A stretch of DNA of 64,000 nt, from the NCBI GenBank assembly GCA_964228555.1, contig CAXQZU010000040.1, forward strand, positions 107,158-171,157. Direction: 5' to 3'. Below are positions 49,981 through 58,202 of this stretch, one piece after another (the first letter of the stretch is position 1; each line of letters begins with the position of its first letter). The notes beneath the pieces were generated by a model. It did not search any database, was not told the DNA's origin, and worked only from the letters and a program-made list of their open reading frames with translations. The translations under genes were made by a program, and so were the position numbers. The DNA is from CAXQZU01 sp964228555 (GTDB lineage: Bacteria > Planctomycetota > PLA2 > JAEUHO01).

Positions 49981-50303
49981 GTGGCGACCTCCTCGGCGAG
50001 CACGACGGTCTCGTCCTGGTTCTCGTCCACGTTGATCACGGAGTGGACGTAGAGCGCGCGGTCGTCGTGCAGCACGAGCCGGTCGCGCGCCTGGAGCGTC
50101 GGGTGGTAGCGCAGCGTCACCCGGTGCGTCGCCCGCGGCTCCTGGCGCTGCGCCAGCTCGAGCTTGCGGCCCGAGAGGGGCTCGACCTGGCCCCACACGG
50201 GACCCTCGGCCTTCCACTCGGTGACGACCCCGCCGTCGGCCTCCCGGCTCTCGACCGGGACCTCGTGGACGAGCAGCTGGCGCAGCTGGCCCAGGCGCAG
50301 CAT
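49977..50303 (-). CDS. head-tail joining (head closure) protein
   Basis: A 108-residue protein starting at 50303 (MLRLGQLRQ). It has the family features of SPP1 gp16/PF05521 adaptors: GVVTEWKAEGPVWGQVEPL, then ATHRVTLRYHPTL and VHSVINVDENQDETVVLAEE. It plugs the connector after DNA packaging. The ATG shares one base with the preceding stop. Confidence 0.85.
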   Translation of the reverse strand: MLRLGQLRQLLVHEVPVESREADGGVVTEWKAEGPVWGQVEPLSGRKLELAQRQEPRATHRVTLRYHPTLQARDRLVLHDDRALYVHSVINVDENQDETVVLAEEVAT

Positions 50304-50728
50304 CAGGGCACCGCGTGCCCGCTCGCGAACGGGCCCCCGGGCACGAGGTCGATGCCGCCGTCGCCGTCGCCGACGCCCAGGATGGTCGCGTGCCACCCCG
50401 AGACGAGGTCGGCCGCGGGCGCGATACCGCCCGCCGTCCCCGACACGACGTAGATCGTCCCCTTGGCCGGCGCCGCGGCGGCGCCCACGATGGCCTTCCC
50501 GCCCTTCTGGTAGCGGATCGGCTGGTTGGCCAGCGCCCCGTGGAGCGCCACGCCCTTCGCCTTGGCGGCCGCCAGCGAGAGGTTCGCGTCGGCGAGCTTG
50601 ATGCGCCCGTCCGTGGCGTCCTCGTAGACGGACTGCCCGGCCGTGACGGTGGCCCCGGCGACGCCCGTGCCCTCGACGGCGCCGGCGCCGGCCTTGACCT
50701 GGGAAGCGGTGATTGCGAGGTCAGCCAC
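50303..50728 (-). CDS. phage head-associated protein, possibly capsid decoration
   Basis: A 141-residue Ala/Gly-rich protein with GTG start. Patterns such as SVYEDATDGRIKLADANL, ALANQPIRYQKGGKA and YVVSGTAGGIAP are common in small phage proteins found between connectors and head closure genes, sometimes annotated as DUF2190-like decoration proteins. I assign a virion role by context; the exact function is open. Confidence 0.62.
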   Translation of the reverse strand: MADLAITASQVKAGAGAVEGTGVAGATVTAGQSVYEDATDGRIKLADANLSLAAAKAKGVALHGALANQPIRYQKGGKAIVGAAAAPAKGTIYVVSGTAGGIAPAADLVSGWHATILGVGDGDGGIDLVPGGPFASGHAVP

Positions 50729-50731
50729 GGG

Positions 50732-50869
50732 TCACTCCACGGGGGAAGAAGGGAGCCGGCTCGAGCGGCCCGGTCCGGGAGTCCCCTCGGCGGGGAACAC
50801 CCCCGACGTCTCCAGCAGGGATCCCGGCCCGTGCGCGTCGCGCCGGGCTCGTGTCTGGGGGAGGCTCAT
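50732..50869 (-). CDS. small phage protein, 45 aa
   Basis: An ATG overlapping the connector stop (ATGA at 50869-50866) opens a frame ending 3 bases before the next gene's GTG. It exactly fills the gap. The product is short, Arg/Ser/Pro-rich and without motifs. Coupling and fit support it being real. Confidence 0.55.
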   Translation of the reverse strand: MSLPQTRARRDAHGPGSLLETSGVFPAEGTPGPGRSSRLPSSPVE

Positions 50870-51459
50870 GCGGCCTCCGGGATGCGCTCACCGGCGATGA
50901 GGATCTCGATCCCCTCGGGCACGAGCACGGGCGCCTGGCCCGCGAGGACGGCCTCGCGGTGGCGGTCGTAGTGGGCGGTGAGCATCCGGACCGCGTGGAC
51001 GAGGTTCGGGGCCTGCTCGAGCAGGTCCTCGGGCTCGTCGCCGAAGCCCGCCTTGAAAGTCACTGTCACAGCCTCGGGCACGTCGCGCGTCGCGGGCCAG
51101 GACTTCCCGTAGGCGAGCCAGACCCGCCCGGGGCGGCGGTGGTTCGACACCGCGTAGGTCGTGGGGTCCAGCGTCTGCACCACGCCGGCCGTGTCCACGT
51201 ACTGGATCGACTCAACCGACTGGAGCGGCGGCATGGGGAGCTCCAGCGCGCAGGAGCCCCAGAAGCCGTCCACCTTCACCTCGACGGTCTGCGTCAGGAG
51301 CGCGAGCTCCGTGCCCCGCTCGACGCGCTTGCGGGCCGCCTTCACGAGCTTCTGGACGACCTCGTCCTCGGCCCGGCTCGTGATGCGACACCACAGGCGC
51401 GCCTCCTCCAGCGTGAGGGGCTCCTTGGCCGGGCCGTCGATGACCTTCCGGGGCAGCAT
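50866..51459 (-). CDS. head-tail connector / DNA packaging adaptor (gp6-like)
   Basis: A 197-residue protein. The opening PLTLEEARLWCRITSRAEDE followed by VQKLVKAARKRVERGT is the signature layout of phiE125 gp8/HK97 gp6-type connectors, which form the ring below the portal. A strand (ELPMPPLQSVESIQYVD) and a C-terminal helix (LVHAVRMLTAHYDRHREAV) complete the family pattern. Confidence 0.85.
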   Translation of the reverse strand: MLPRKVIDGPAKEPLTLEEARLWCRITSRAEDEVVQKLVKAARKRVERGTELALLTQTVEVKVDGFWGSCALELPMPPLQSVESIQYVDTAGVVQTLDPTTYAVSNHRRPGRVWLAYGKSWPATRDVPEAVTVTFKAGFGDEPEDLLEQAPNLVHAVRMLTAHYDRHREAVLAGQAPVLVPEGIEILIAGERIPEAA

Positions 51460-51463
51460 GGGA

Positions 51464-51916
51464 TCAGGCGACGATGTCCGCCGTGAGGCCGTCCTTGGCG
51501 AACCGCGGGCCCCAGCGCACGTAGGTCACGACGCCCTCGTCGGTGGCCGTGGCGAACTCGACCTGCGCCGAGATGCCCGCCGGGACCACGCCCGCCTCGG
51601 TGCAGGCCTGCCGGACCTCCTCGGCCAGCACCTCGAGGTGGATCTGGTCGCCCACCGCGTCGGGCTGCGCAGCCAGCGCGTGCGCCTTCACGACGACGTC
51701 GGTGCCCGAGCCGTCCTCCTTCGTGTTGGCCAGGACCTTGAAGCCGTCCACCGCGCCCGTGCCGATGGTCCGGAAGAACGTGACCACGAGCCCGAAGAAG
51801 TCGCGGAACGGCACCCAGGCCACGTCGACCGGGTTCACGCTGTCGGGGTCGAAGTCGTACTGCCGCATCGCGTGGTTGGCGAGGAAGCGGTTCGTGCCGA
51901 GGACGCTGACGCCCAT
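51464..51916 (-). CDS. phage structural protein, unknown
   Basis: A 150-residue product with AGGAGAC before the ATG. It lies between capsid and connector genes. It starts with MGVSVLGTNRFLANHAMRQY and contains DVVVKAHALAAQPDAVGDQ; a mixed alpha/beta fold is likely. It is probably a head-associated protein by position; I do not recognise a family. Confidence 0.6.
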   Translation of the reverse strand: MGVSVLGTNRFLANHAMRQYDFDPDSVNPVDVAWVPFRDFFGLVVTFFRTIGTGAVDGFKVLANTKEDGSGTDVVVKAHALAAQPDAVGDQIHLEVLAEEVRQACTEAGVVPAGISAQVEFATATDEGVVTYVRWGPRFAKDGLTADIVA

Positions 51917-51952
51917 GGGGATGTCTCCTGCGGGGGTTGGGTGGCTCGCGCG

Positions 51953-53269
51953 CTACGTCGCGATGGTCACGAAGGGGGAGAGCGTGGCGGCGCCCTTCTT
52001 GGGCGTGAGCGCGGCGTTCCACCAGGGCGCGCCGGCGTTGCGCAGCCAGAACTTGAAGACGCGCTCGTGCTCGAGGAAGCGCACGTGGATCGACTCCGCG
52101 CGCTCGGTCGTCTGGTAGGTCCCCTCCAGGTACTGGCTCCAGGCGCCCAGCAGCAGGTCGCCCTTCGTGCCCTTGGTCTCGGCGAACTCCGTGAAGAACA
52201 CGGGGCGGCCGAGCAGCATGTCGGGCACGTCCTCGCCGCGCGCGGGGTTGAAGAGGAACACGTCGCCGTTGGTCCCGGTGATGTGGGCCTTCGCCAGGTC
52301 CTCGTAGGTGTCGTGGTTGGCGAGCCAGATGGCCTCGCTGTAGCGCCAGCAGCGGCGGCGGGCCGTCAGGATGTCGGCGCCCTTGATCGAGCCGCCCGTC
52401 GTGCGCGCGACCGAGACGAGGCAGGGGGAGTTGAGGACGCCCATGTACTCGCCGATGCCCGAGCCGTAGAGGCGCTCCCAGAGGATGCGGGCGGCGAACT
52501 CGTCGTTGAAGCCGGCGTCGAGCAGCGCGGCGAAGGAGATGGGCGAGTCGGTGAGGATCCGCTCGGTCGCGATGGCAACGCCGAAGAGGTCGTCCACCGA
52601 GAGGCGGATCTTCTCGAACTTCATGCGGCTGGAGGCGGCCGCGACCGTCTCGGCCTTGCGGGTCACGGTGAGCCCCCCGCTGACCGAGGTCGTGTGGTCC
52701 TTGTCCACGCGGGCCGGCCACTCGACGACGGGCGAAGTCATCGGGAGCGCCGTGGTGCGACCCGCGACCGGGTCCGCCTCGGTGGGGGTCGTCATGAGCG
52801 TGGGCGAGAACCCGACCGGGAGCAGGAAGTTGCCGTGCGGGTCGCTGTACTCGCCGTGCTCGTCGGAGCCGGCCGCGGAGAGGAACTGCAGGCGCTTGTC
52901 CAGGCGCCGGGCCTGGGGGGCCTCCAGCACCGTAAGCAGGAACTCGCGCGGCGACTTGAAGCCGCACTGGGGGTCGTCACGCCACGCCTCGCGCGCGACG
53001 ATGGGCTCGCCCTCGGGGTCGGCGGCCTGCCGCGGCCGGGGGCGCGAGTAGCTGGACAGGGCCTCGCCGTTCGCCTTCTGGCGCTCGGCGCGCGTCCGGT
53101 TCTCGGTCGCCTCGGCGTCGAAGGCCTCGGCCTCCGTGACGAGGGCGTCGAAGCGGGTCGCCTCCTCCTTGGAGAGGCCCCCCTCCTTGTCGGCGAGCGC
53201 GTTGGCCTCGGCGCGCTTGGCGGCGGCCTTCCGGGTGGCCTCTTCGGCGGCGAGTGCGAACTTGGACAC
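51953..53269 (-). CDS. HK97-fold major capsid protein
   Basis: A 438-residue product with GGAGG six bases before the GTG start. The first about 90 residues are a charged coiled coil (the delta or scaffolding region), probably removed by the prohead protease. The rest has the HK97 shape: FLLPVGFSPTLMTTPTEAD, VVEWPARVDKDHT, then KFEKIRLSVDDLFGVAIATE and the spine-helix region. The C-terminus ends in ESIHVRFLEHERVFKFWLRN. Neighbours (protease upstream, connectors downstream) confirm the role. Confidence 0.93.
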   Translation of the reverse strand: MSKFALAAEEATRKAAAKRAEANALADKEGGLSKEEATRFDALVTEAEAFDAEATENRTRAERQKANGEALSSYSRPRPRQAADPEGEPIVAREAWRDDPQCGFKSPREFLLTVLEAPQARRLDKRLQFLSAAGSDEHGEYSDPHGNFLLPVGFSPTLMTTPTEADPVAGRTTALPMTSPVVEWPARVDKDHTTSVSGGLTVTRKAETVAAASSRMKFEKIRLSVDDLFGVAIATERILTDSPISFAALLDAGFNDEFAARILWERLYGSGIGEYMGVLNSPCLVSVARTTGGSIKGADILTARRRCWRYSEAIWLANHDTYEDLAKAHITGTNGDVFLFNPARGEDVPDMLLGRPVFFTEFAETKGTKGDLLLGAWSQYLEGTYQTTERAESIHVRFLEHERVFKFWLRNAGAPWWNAALTPKKGAATLSPFVTIAT

Positions 53270-53391
53270 GGCGGGCCTCCTCGGCGGGGAGGGGCACGGC
53301 GATGCGCGGCGCCCCCCGCGGTGGACGGGGTTCAGGCGCAGCCATGCGTCACAGCACCGGGCACAGCCACGGCGCGGCGCTCAGCCACTCT

Positions 53392-53470
53392 GCGATCGCA
53401 TCCCGGGGCACAGCCGCCGGGAGGTCGCAGGCGATCGCATCCCCGGGCACAGCCGCGGGGAGGTCGCTAC
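53392..53470. repeat. two tandem 39-40 bp repeats upstream of the capsid gene
   Basis: Two near-identical units (53392-53430 and 53431-53470) begin GCGATCGCATCCC and contain GGGCACAGCCG. A weaker third copy precedes them around 53353. They fill the 217-base gap between the helix-turn-helix gene and the capsid gene, each able to form a short GC hairpin. A promoter, operator or attenuator role is possible. Confidence 0.8.
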
Positions 53471-53486
53471 GGGTTACGCGAGAGAC

Positions 53487-53729
53487 TCAACCACGGCGCC
53501 CGCTGTCGAGCAACCTGCGCGACGTCGGCGTCGCGTCCTGTCGCGTGCTGTCGCACTTTCCGCTGGCCAGGTAGGCCGCGAGATCCTCGGGCGTCACGAT
53601 CCGTCGCCGGGGCGAGACACGCACGGCGCGCAGGTGCCCGTGCTCGAGCAGGCGCTCGACGGTGCGCTTCGAGACGCGCAGGCGCCACGCGACCTCCTTC
53701 AGCGTGAGCGAGGGAGCGGCCGCGATCAT
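53487..53729 (-). CDS. excisionase-like helix-turn-helix DNA-binding protein
   Basis: An 80-residue product whose ATG overlaps the protease stop. SLTLKEVAWRLRVSKRTVER and LLEHGHLRAVRVSPRRRIVT form the winged-helix layout of the HTH_17/excisionase family; EDLAAYLAS follows. Such proteins usually sit beside integrase or control genes. Finding one inside the head operon is unusual. The repeats just beyond it are possible binding sites. Confidence 0.8.
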   Translation of the reverse strand: MIAAAPSLTLKEVAWRLRVSKRTVERLLEHGHLRAVRVSPRRRIVTPEDLAAYLASGKCDSTRQDATPTSRRLLDSGRRG

Positions 53730-54625
53730 CGGGCCGCCCCCAGCCGCGCCTTCGCCGCCCGGGCACGGAGCGGTGCCGCGAGCCGCTCGACGGTCGCGTC
53801 CAGGGACTCGACCCGGTCCACGAGGCCCAGGCCCTTCGCCTCCCCGGCGAGCCAGACCGCCCCCGTCCAGATGGCCGAGGACTCCTTCGCCCCGAGCTCG
53901 CGCCCGTCGCGGACGGCCGCCCGGAAGAAGGCGTCGAAGCCGTCCACGAGCTTCTGCGCCTCGGCGAGGTCCTCCTCGGTGACGGGGGTTCCCGGGGCCG
54001 CGGACCCCTTTCGTTCGCCGGTCGAGACGACGTGCACCTGGACGCCCTCCATCTCGGCGGCCTTCGAGAGGTCGTAGAGGACGGTGAACGTGCCCAGGCT
54101 TCCGACCATCGCCATGGCGTTGGCGGTGACCGAGCGCGCCTGGGAGGCAACCCAGTAGGCGGCCGAGGCCCCGGCGTCCTCGACGTAGGCGTGGACAGGC
54201 TTGGCCTGGTCCACCGTGGCGACGTCGTCGGCCAGCTCCTTCGTGCCGGCCACGTGCCCGCCCGGGGAGTCGATGTGGAGCAGGATTGCGCCCACGCGTT
54301 CGTCCTGGGCCATGGCCCGTAGCTGCCGGCGGGCGTCAACCGTGCTGAACCCGCCGTACTTCGAGCGAGCCTTCATCGAGGGGCCGTGGAGCGGCAGGAT
54401 GCCCACCCCCTCGGCGGTCACGACGTAGCTCAGCGGCGGCGGGAGGGTCCCCTCCACATGCACATCGGTGGGGAGCGGAACGCCCGGGAGCGCCGGTGCT
54501 CCCTGGGCTCTCGGGCGCCAGAGGCCCGAGCGGATCGCGGCGAGCGACTCCTGGAGGAAGGAGGGCAGGATCGCCCACACGCCCAGGTGCGAGCGGAAGC
54601 AGTCGGTCGTGGGCTCAGGCAGCAC
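53726..54625 (-). CDS. S49-family prohead protease (SppA/ClpP-like)
   Basis: A 299-residue protease with GGAGG eight bases before the GTG start at 54625. AILLHIDSPGGHVAGTKEL is the oxyanion/PGG segment. The nucleophile is the Ser of DAGASAAYWVAS, followed by NAMAMVGSLGTF. A Lys further on (for example DLSKAAEMEG) would complete the Ser-Lys dyad. In lambda and related phages such enzymes cut the scaffold and capsid N-terminus in proheads. It lies between portal and capsid, as expected. Confidence 0.92.
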   Translation of the reverse strand: MLPEPTTDCFRSHLGVWAILPSFLQESLAAIRSGLWRPRAQGAPALPGVPLPTDVHVEGTLPPPLSYVVTAEGVGILPLHGPSMKARSKYGGFSTVDARRQLRAMAQDERVGAILLHIDSPGGHVAGTKELADDVATVDQAKPVHAYVEDAGASAAYWVASQARSVTANAMAMVGSLGTFTVLYDLSKAAEMEGVQVHVVSTGERKGSAAPGTPVTEEDLAEAQKLVDGFDAFFRAAVRDGRELGAKESSAIWTGAVWLAGEAKGLGLVDRVESLDATVERLAAPLRARAAKARLGAAR

Positions 54626-56022
54626 GGGAGGCCTCCGGGGGGGCGGGGACGAGCAGCGCGGCGAGGACGGCGTCGGCGAGCGCCTGCGCGCACGCCTCGC
54701 CACGCCGCCTCGGCGTCCTCCTCCTCGTCCTCGGCGGCGTCGTCGGGCACCGGGGGCTTGGGCAGAGCGGGCTTGGGCTTCGCGCCGGCGTCCTCGAGCT
54801 TCGTCATCTGCGCCTGGACGCGGTACTCGTCGGCCGCCGGGTCCTCGATCGGGTTCATGTCCTCCAGGTCCCGGATGTCGTTCTGCGAGAGCCACCCGTC
54901 CCGGTAGCCCGCCGAGTAGTAGGCGATGCGCGTGGAGACGTCGCCGCGCAGGAGGCCCTGGAGCACGAAGCGGACGAACAGGCCCTGGTCGCGCTCCTCC
55001 TCGGTCAGGAGCTTGAGCGCGATCTCCTCCTCCCAGGTCTGGACCTGGGGCGTGAGGAAGTCCACGACGTAGTCGGTGTTGAGCGCGTCGAGCGACGACC
55101 AGCCCTGGGCCCGCTTGAAGTACTGGATCTTCGCGAGCTGCATGCGGAACCAGCGCGCGACCTCCTCGACCCCGAACTCGCGCTGCTCCAGGAACTGTGC
55201 CTCCTCGGGCGGGATGCCCAGGTCCTTCACGTCCACCTCGACGTCCACGATGGGCATGCGTCGGGAGCCCACGACGTTCTTCTCGCGGTCGCCCTCGATG
55301 CGCTTCCTGAGCGCCTCGCGGGCATCGGCGTTCAGCGTCTGCTTCGTGAAGGCCACGAGCCGCTTGGCCAGGCCCTCGCCGAAGAAGGCCGCCGCGTGGC
55401 GCTGCGCCGCGAGCCCCAGGCCCAGCGTCTCGGAGGCGAAGCGCACGACCGAGTAGCCCTCGACGCCCGAGCCCAGGCCCCGGAGGTGAAACACGTCCCG
55501 CGGCGCGAACGGCTTCTCGCTCGTCCCCTGGCCCCGGACCCAGTAGACGAGCGTGCGGCCGTCGGCCTTCAGCTCGGGGCGCACGCGCCCGGGGTGGACC
55601 GGCCACAGCTCGGCCGGCGCGCCGGTGCCGTCGCGCACGATCTCGGCGTAGGCGTTCCCCCAGCCCATGCGGCGGTGCTGCATGACCTGGGCGAAGACGC
55701 CCCACGACATGACGGGGTTCGGGCGCTTGAGCACGCGGGAGAGCGGGTGGTCCTGGACGAGGTCGCTGCCTCGCTTCGCGCCGCGGGCCCGGCGCAGCTG
55801 GCGCGGGAGCTTGGCGACGTCCTCGGACCCGTTCCGAAGGCACGCGTAGTAGGCCGAGAGCCCGAGCGCGGACTCGGCCGTCACCTGCTCGCCGCTCGCG
55901 GTCTTCCGCCCGAGAGCCCACTCCTGGAGCCAGAGCGCGGGGTTCTGGAGGTCCGTGGTGCCGCCGAAGCTCGCGCTCGCGCGCGCCCCGCCCCCGATGA
56001 GCCTGCGGAGGAGCCCGATCAC
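54615..56022 (-). CDS. portal protein (HK97 family), 3' end frameshifted
   Basis: Starts at a GTG overlapping the terminase stop (GTGA). The portal core is clear: ALWLQEWALGRKTASGEQV, SALGLSAYYACLRNGSEDVA, DHPLSRVLKRPNPVMSW, GNAYAEIVRDGTGAPAELWP, and KIQYFKRAQGWSSLDALNTD. After about residue 440 the zero frame turns into Arg/Pro-rich sequence and would overrun the protease gene to 54430. A +1 shift near 54700 instead gives a helical tail (ACAQALADAVLAALLVPAP) ending at 54615, right at the protease start. Total would be about 468 residues. Confidence 0.85.
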
Positions 56023-57698
56023 GCGAGCACCCCCTCACCCGAGAGGAGCGTCTCCTCGATGCTCGGCCCCTGCCCGCCCGACAGCGCCATGCCCATGCCC
56101 AGCGCCATGATCAGCGCCGTCATCCCGTCGATCTTCTCGCGGCTCCGGCGCTTGCTCGGCTTCCAGTTGTCGGCGGCGTCCTTCTCCCACATCAGGTTCG
56201 AGGCCATCCACGAGAGCACGGGGTGGCCCCCGTGCCGGAGGTCGCCGGAGCGCACGAGTACGTCCAGGTACTTCGACGGCCCGTTCATGGACACGAACCC
56301 CTGCCCGAAGAGCACGACCTCGATCCCGGCGTCCTGCAGGTGGTTCACGACCTGAGCCGCGCCGAACCGGTCGAAGCCCAGCGACCGGATCCGGTAGCGC
56401 TTGCTGAGCTCGACGACCCGCTTCTCGACGTGGTCGAAGTCGGTGGCGTTCCCGTCGGTGAGCTGCAGGAACCCGTCCCGAGCCCAGCCCAGGTACGGCA
56501 CGCGGTGGCGCTTCTCGCGGTTGACGGCCCCGTCCTTCGGGCACCAGAAGTAGGGCAGGACGGCGTTGCCGGCCTCGGGGAACACGAGCACCAACGCCGT
56601 CAGATCCTCCGTAGAGGCGAGGTCTAGGCCCGCGTAGCACTCCTTCCCCTCGAGCTCGGCCGCCAGCTCGTGGTAGCTCTTCTCGCCGCGGCACGCATCC
56701 CACTGCTTCATGTCGAAGGCCGCGACGTCGGCGTTCGTCCGGATGTTCAGGTGCAGGCGCAGAAACGTGTTCAGGTACGCGGGCGACTCCTTCGCCCGGG
56801 CGCACTCCCGCGCCAGGTACTCCTCCTTCACGGAGACCCCGAGATTCGGGTTCGCCTTCCGCCACACGGCCGGGTCAGCCCAGTCGTCGGTCGGCTTCGC
56901 CTCGTAGACCACAGGCAGGAACGACGGGTCGGAGATCGTGCGCTCGCGGACCTTCTTCGCGTACTCGTACTTCTCGTTGCAGATCGAGATGCGCTCGTAG
57001 TCCGACGTCGTGATGTGGACGGTGAGCGGCTGGCGCCGAGCGCCCGTCGCCGTCTGCAGCACGTCCACCAGGTCGCGCGTCGGGTGCGCGTGGAGCTCGT
57101 CGATGACGGCCCCGTGCACCGAGAGGCCGTGCTTCGTCTGCGCGTCGGCCGTGAGCGCCCGGAAGATCGAGCCTGTCTCGGGCACCTCGATCGACTTGAA
57201 GGCCCGGTAGACACGGGTGCGGGCGAGCAGGTCCTTCTGCCGCGCGATCATCTGCATGGCGCAGCGGAAGATCAGGGCGGCCTGCGCCTGCTCAGCGGCC
57301 GCGCTGTAGACCTGGGCACCGGGCTCTCCGTCGCAGAGCAGCAGGTAGAGAGCGATCCCCGCGCAGATCGCCGTCTTGCCGTTCTTCCTCGCCACGAAGA
57401 CGAAGCCCTCGCGGTAGCGCCGGTGGCCCGTCGTGGCGTCGATCCAGCCGAAGAGGTTCCCCACGATGGCAGCCTGCCAGGGCTCCAGGTCGAAGGGCTC
57501 ACCCGCGCGCTCGCCCTCCACGAACACGAGCATGTCGTGGAAGAAGGCGATCGCCCGGCGCGCGAGCGCGATCTCGAAGCGGTGGCCCGGGAGCGCCGTG
57601 GCCCACGGGTCGTAGCCCGGGATCTCGGTGCGGCAGACCTGCTCGAGCGCGGCGTCGCCCCAGCGCGCGAGCGGGATCGGGGGCTCGGGCGCGCTCAT
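56019..57698 (-). CDS. terminase large subunit
   Basis: A 559-residue packaging motor. The ATPase has FVARKNGKT (Walker A, about 102-109) and GAVIDELHAH (Walker B with Asp200/Glu201), plus the coupling TVHITTSDYE segment. The nuclease domain starts with YAGLDLAST (Asp359) and includes RSLGFDRFGA. The C-terminus retains the late PSKRRSREKIDGMTALIMA helix typical of Terminase_1 members. ATGA and GTGA overlaps link it to the small subunit and portal genes. It cuts and pumps DNA into proheads. Confidence 0.95.
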   Translation of the reverse strand: MSAPEPPIPLARWGDAALEQVCRTEIPGYDPWATALPGHRFEIALARRAIAFFHDMLVFVEGERAGEPFDLEPWQAAIVGNLFGWIDATTGHRRYREGFVFVARKNGKTAICAGIALYLLLCDGEPGAQVYSAAAEQAQAALIFRCAMQMIARQKDLLARTRVYRAFKSIEVPETGSIFRALTADAQTKHGLSVHGAVIDELHAHPTRDLVDVLQTATGARRQPLTVHITTSDYERISICNEKYEYAKKVRERTISDPSFLPVVYEAKPTDDWADPAVWRKANPNLGVSVKEEYLARECARAKESPAYLNTFLRLHLNIRTNADVAAFDMKQWDACRGEKSYHELAAELEGKECYAGLDLASTEDLTALVLVFPEAGNAVLPYFWCPKDGAVNREKRHRVPYLGWARDGFLQLTDGNATDFDHVEKRVVELSKRYRIRSLGFDRFGAAQVVNHLQDAGIEVVLFGQGFVSMNGPSKYLDVLVRSGDLRHGGHPVLSWMASNLMWEKDAADNWKPSKRRSREKIDGMTALIMALGMGMALSGGQGPSIEETLLSGEGVLA

Positions 57699-58201
57699 CC
57701 GGTGAACCTCGCGGCCCCGAAGTAGTCGAAGGCGGGGTTGGCCACGGGCGGCGGCTCGACGATCACACGCGCGCGGGCCGCGGGCGACATGCCGAAGCGG
57801 TCCTCCAGGCGCAGCAGCTCGGCCGCGAGCGCGAGCGCCCGGTTCGCCTGCGGGTACGTGCGGAAGCCGGTCGAGGGGCCGGGCTTGCCGTCGGGTCCGA
57901 CGCGCCCGGGCACGGCGTACACGGCGCCAAACTTCGCCAGGAACTCCGACGCCTGCCGGTACTGGACGCAGAGGTCCGCGTAGCGCGCGAGCGCCGTGTC
58001 GTCCAGCAGCGTGACCATCCCCTCGACGTAGAGCTTGCGCGCCATGGCCTTGAACACGGTCTGAGCGTCGCTGGAGAGCCAGGGCGGGGGGCGCAGGCGC
58101 GCGACCTTGGGGCGCGGCTCGCCGGGCCGCGTGCTCGCGCGCCAGGAGCCGCGTAGGCGCAGCTTCTCCGTCGGCGTCGGGGGGGGACCGTGCGCGCTCA
58201 T
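57695..58201 (-). CDS. terminase small subunit (P27 family)
   Basis: A 168-residue protein with the P27 layout. The N-terminus is basic (LRLRGSWRASTRPGEPRP). A helical DNA-binding part follows (QTVFKAMARKLYVEGMVTLL, DDTALARYADLCVQYRQA), then ANRALALAAELLRLEDRFGM. It recognises the packaging start site and recruits the large subunit, whose ATG overlaps its stop. Confidence 0.88.
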   Translation of the reverse strand: MSAHGPPPTPTEKLRLRGSWRASTRPGEPRPKVARLRPPPWLSSDAQTVFKAMARKLYVEGMVTLLDDTALARYADLCVQYRQASEFLAKFGAVYAVPGRVGPDGKPGPSTGFRTYPQANRALALAAELLRLEDRFGMSPAARARVIVEPPPVANPAFDYFGAARFTG

Positions 58202-58202
58202 G

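Noticed and set aside
49980..50217. N-terminal extension of the tail completion gene
   Set aside because: It overlaps the head-closure gene in another frame and is Arg/Gly-rich. The GTGA-coupled start at 49980 is better.
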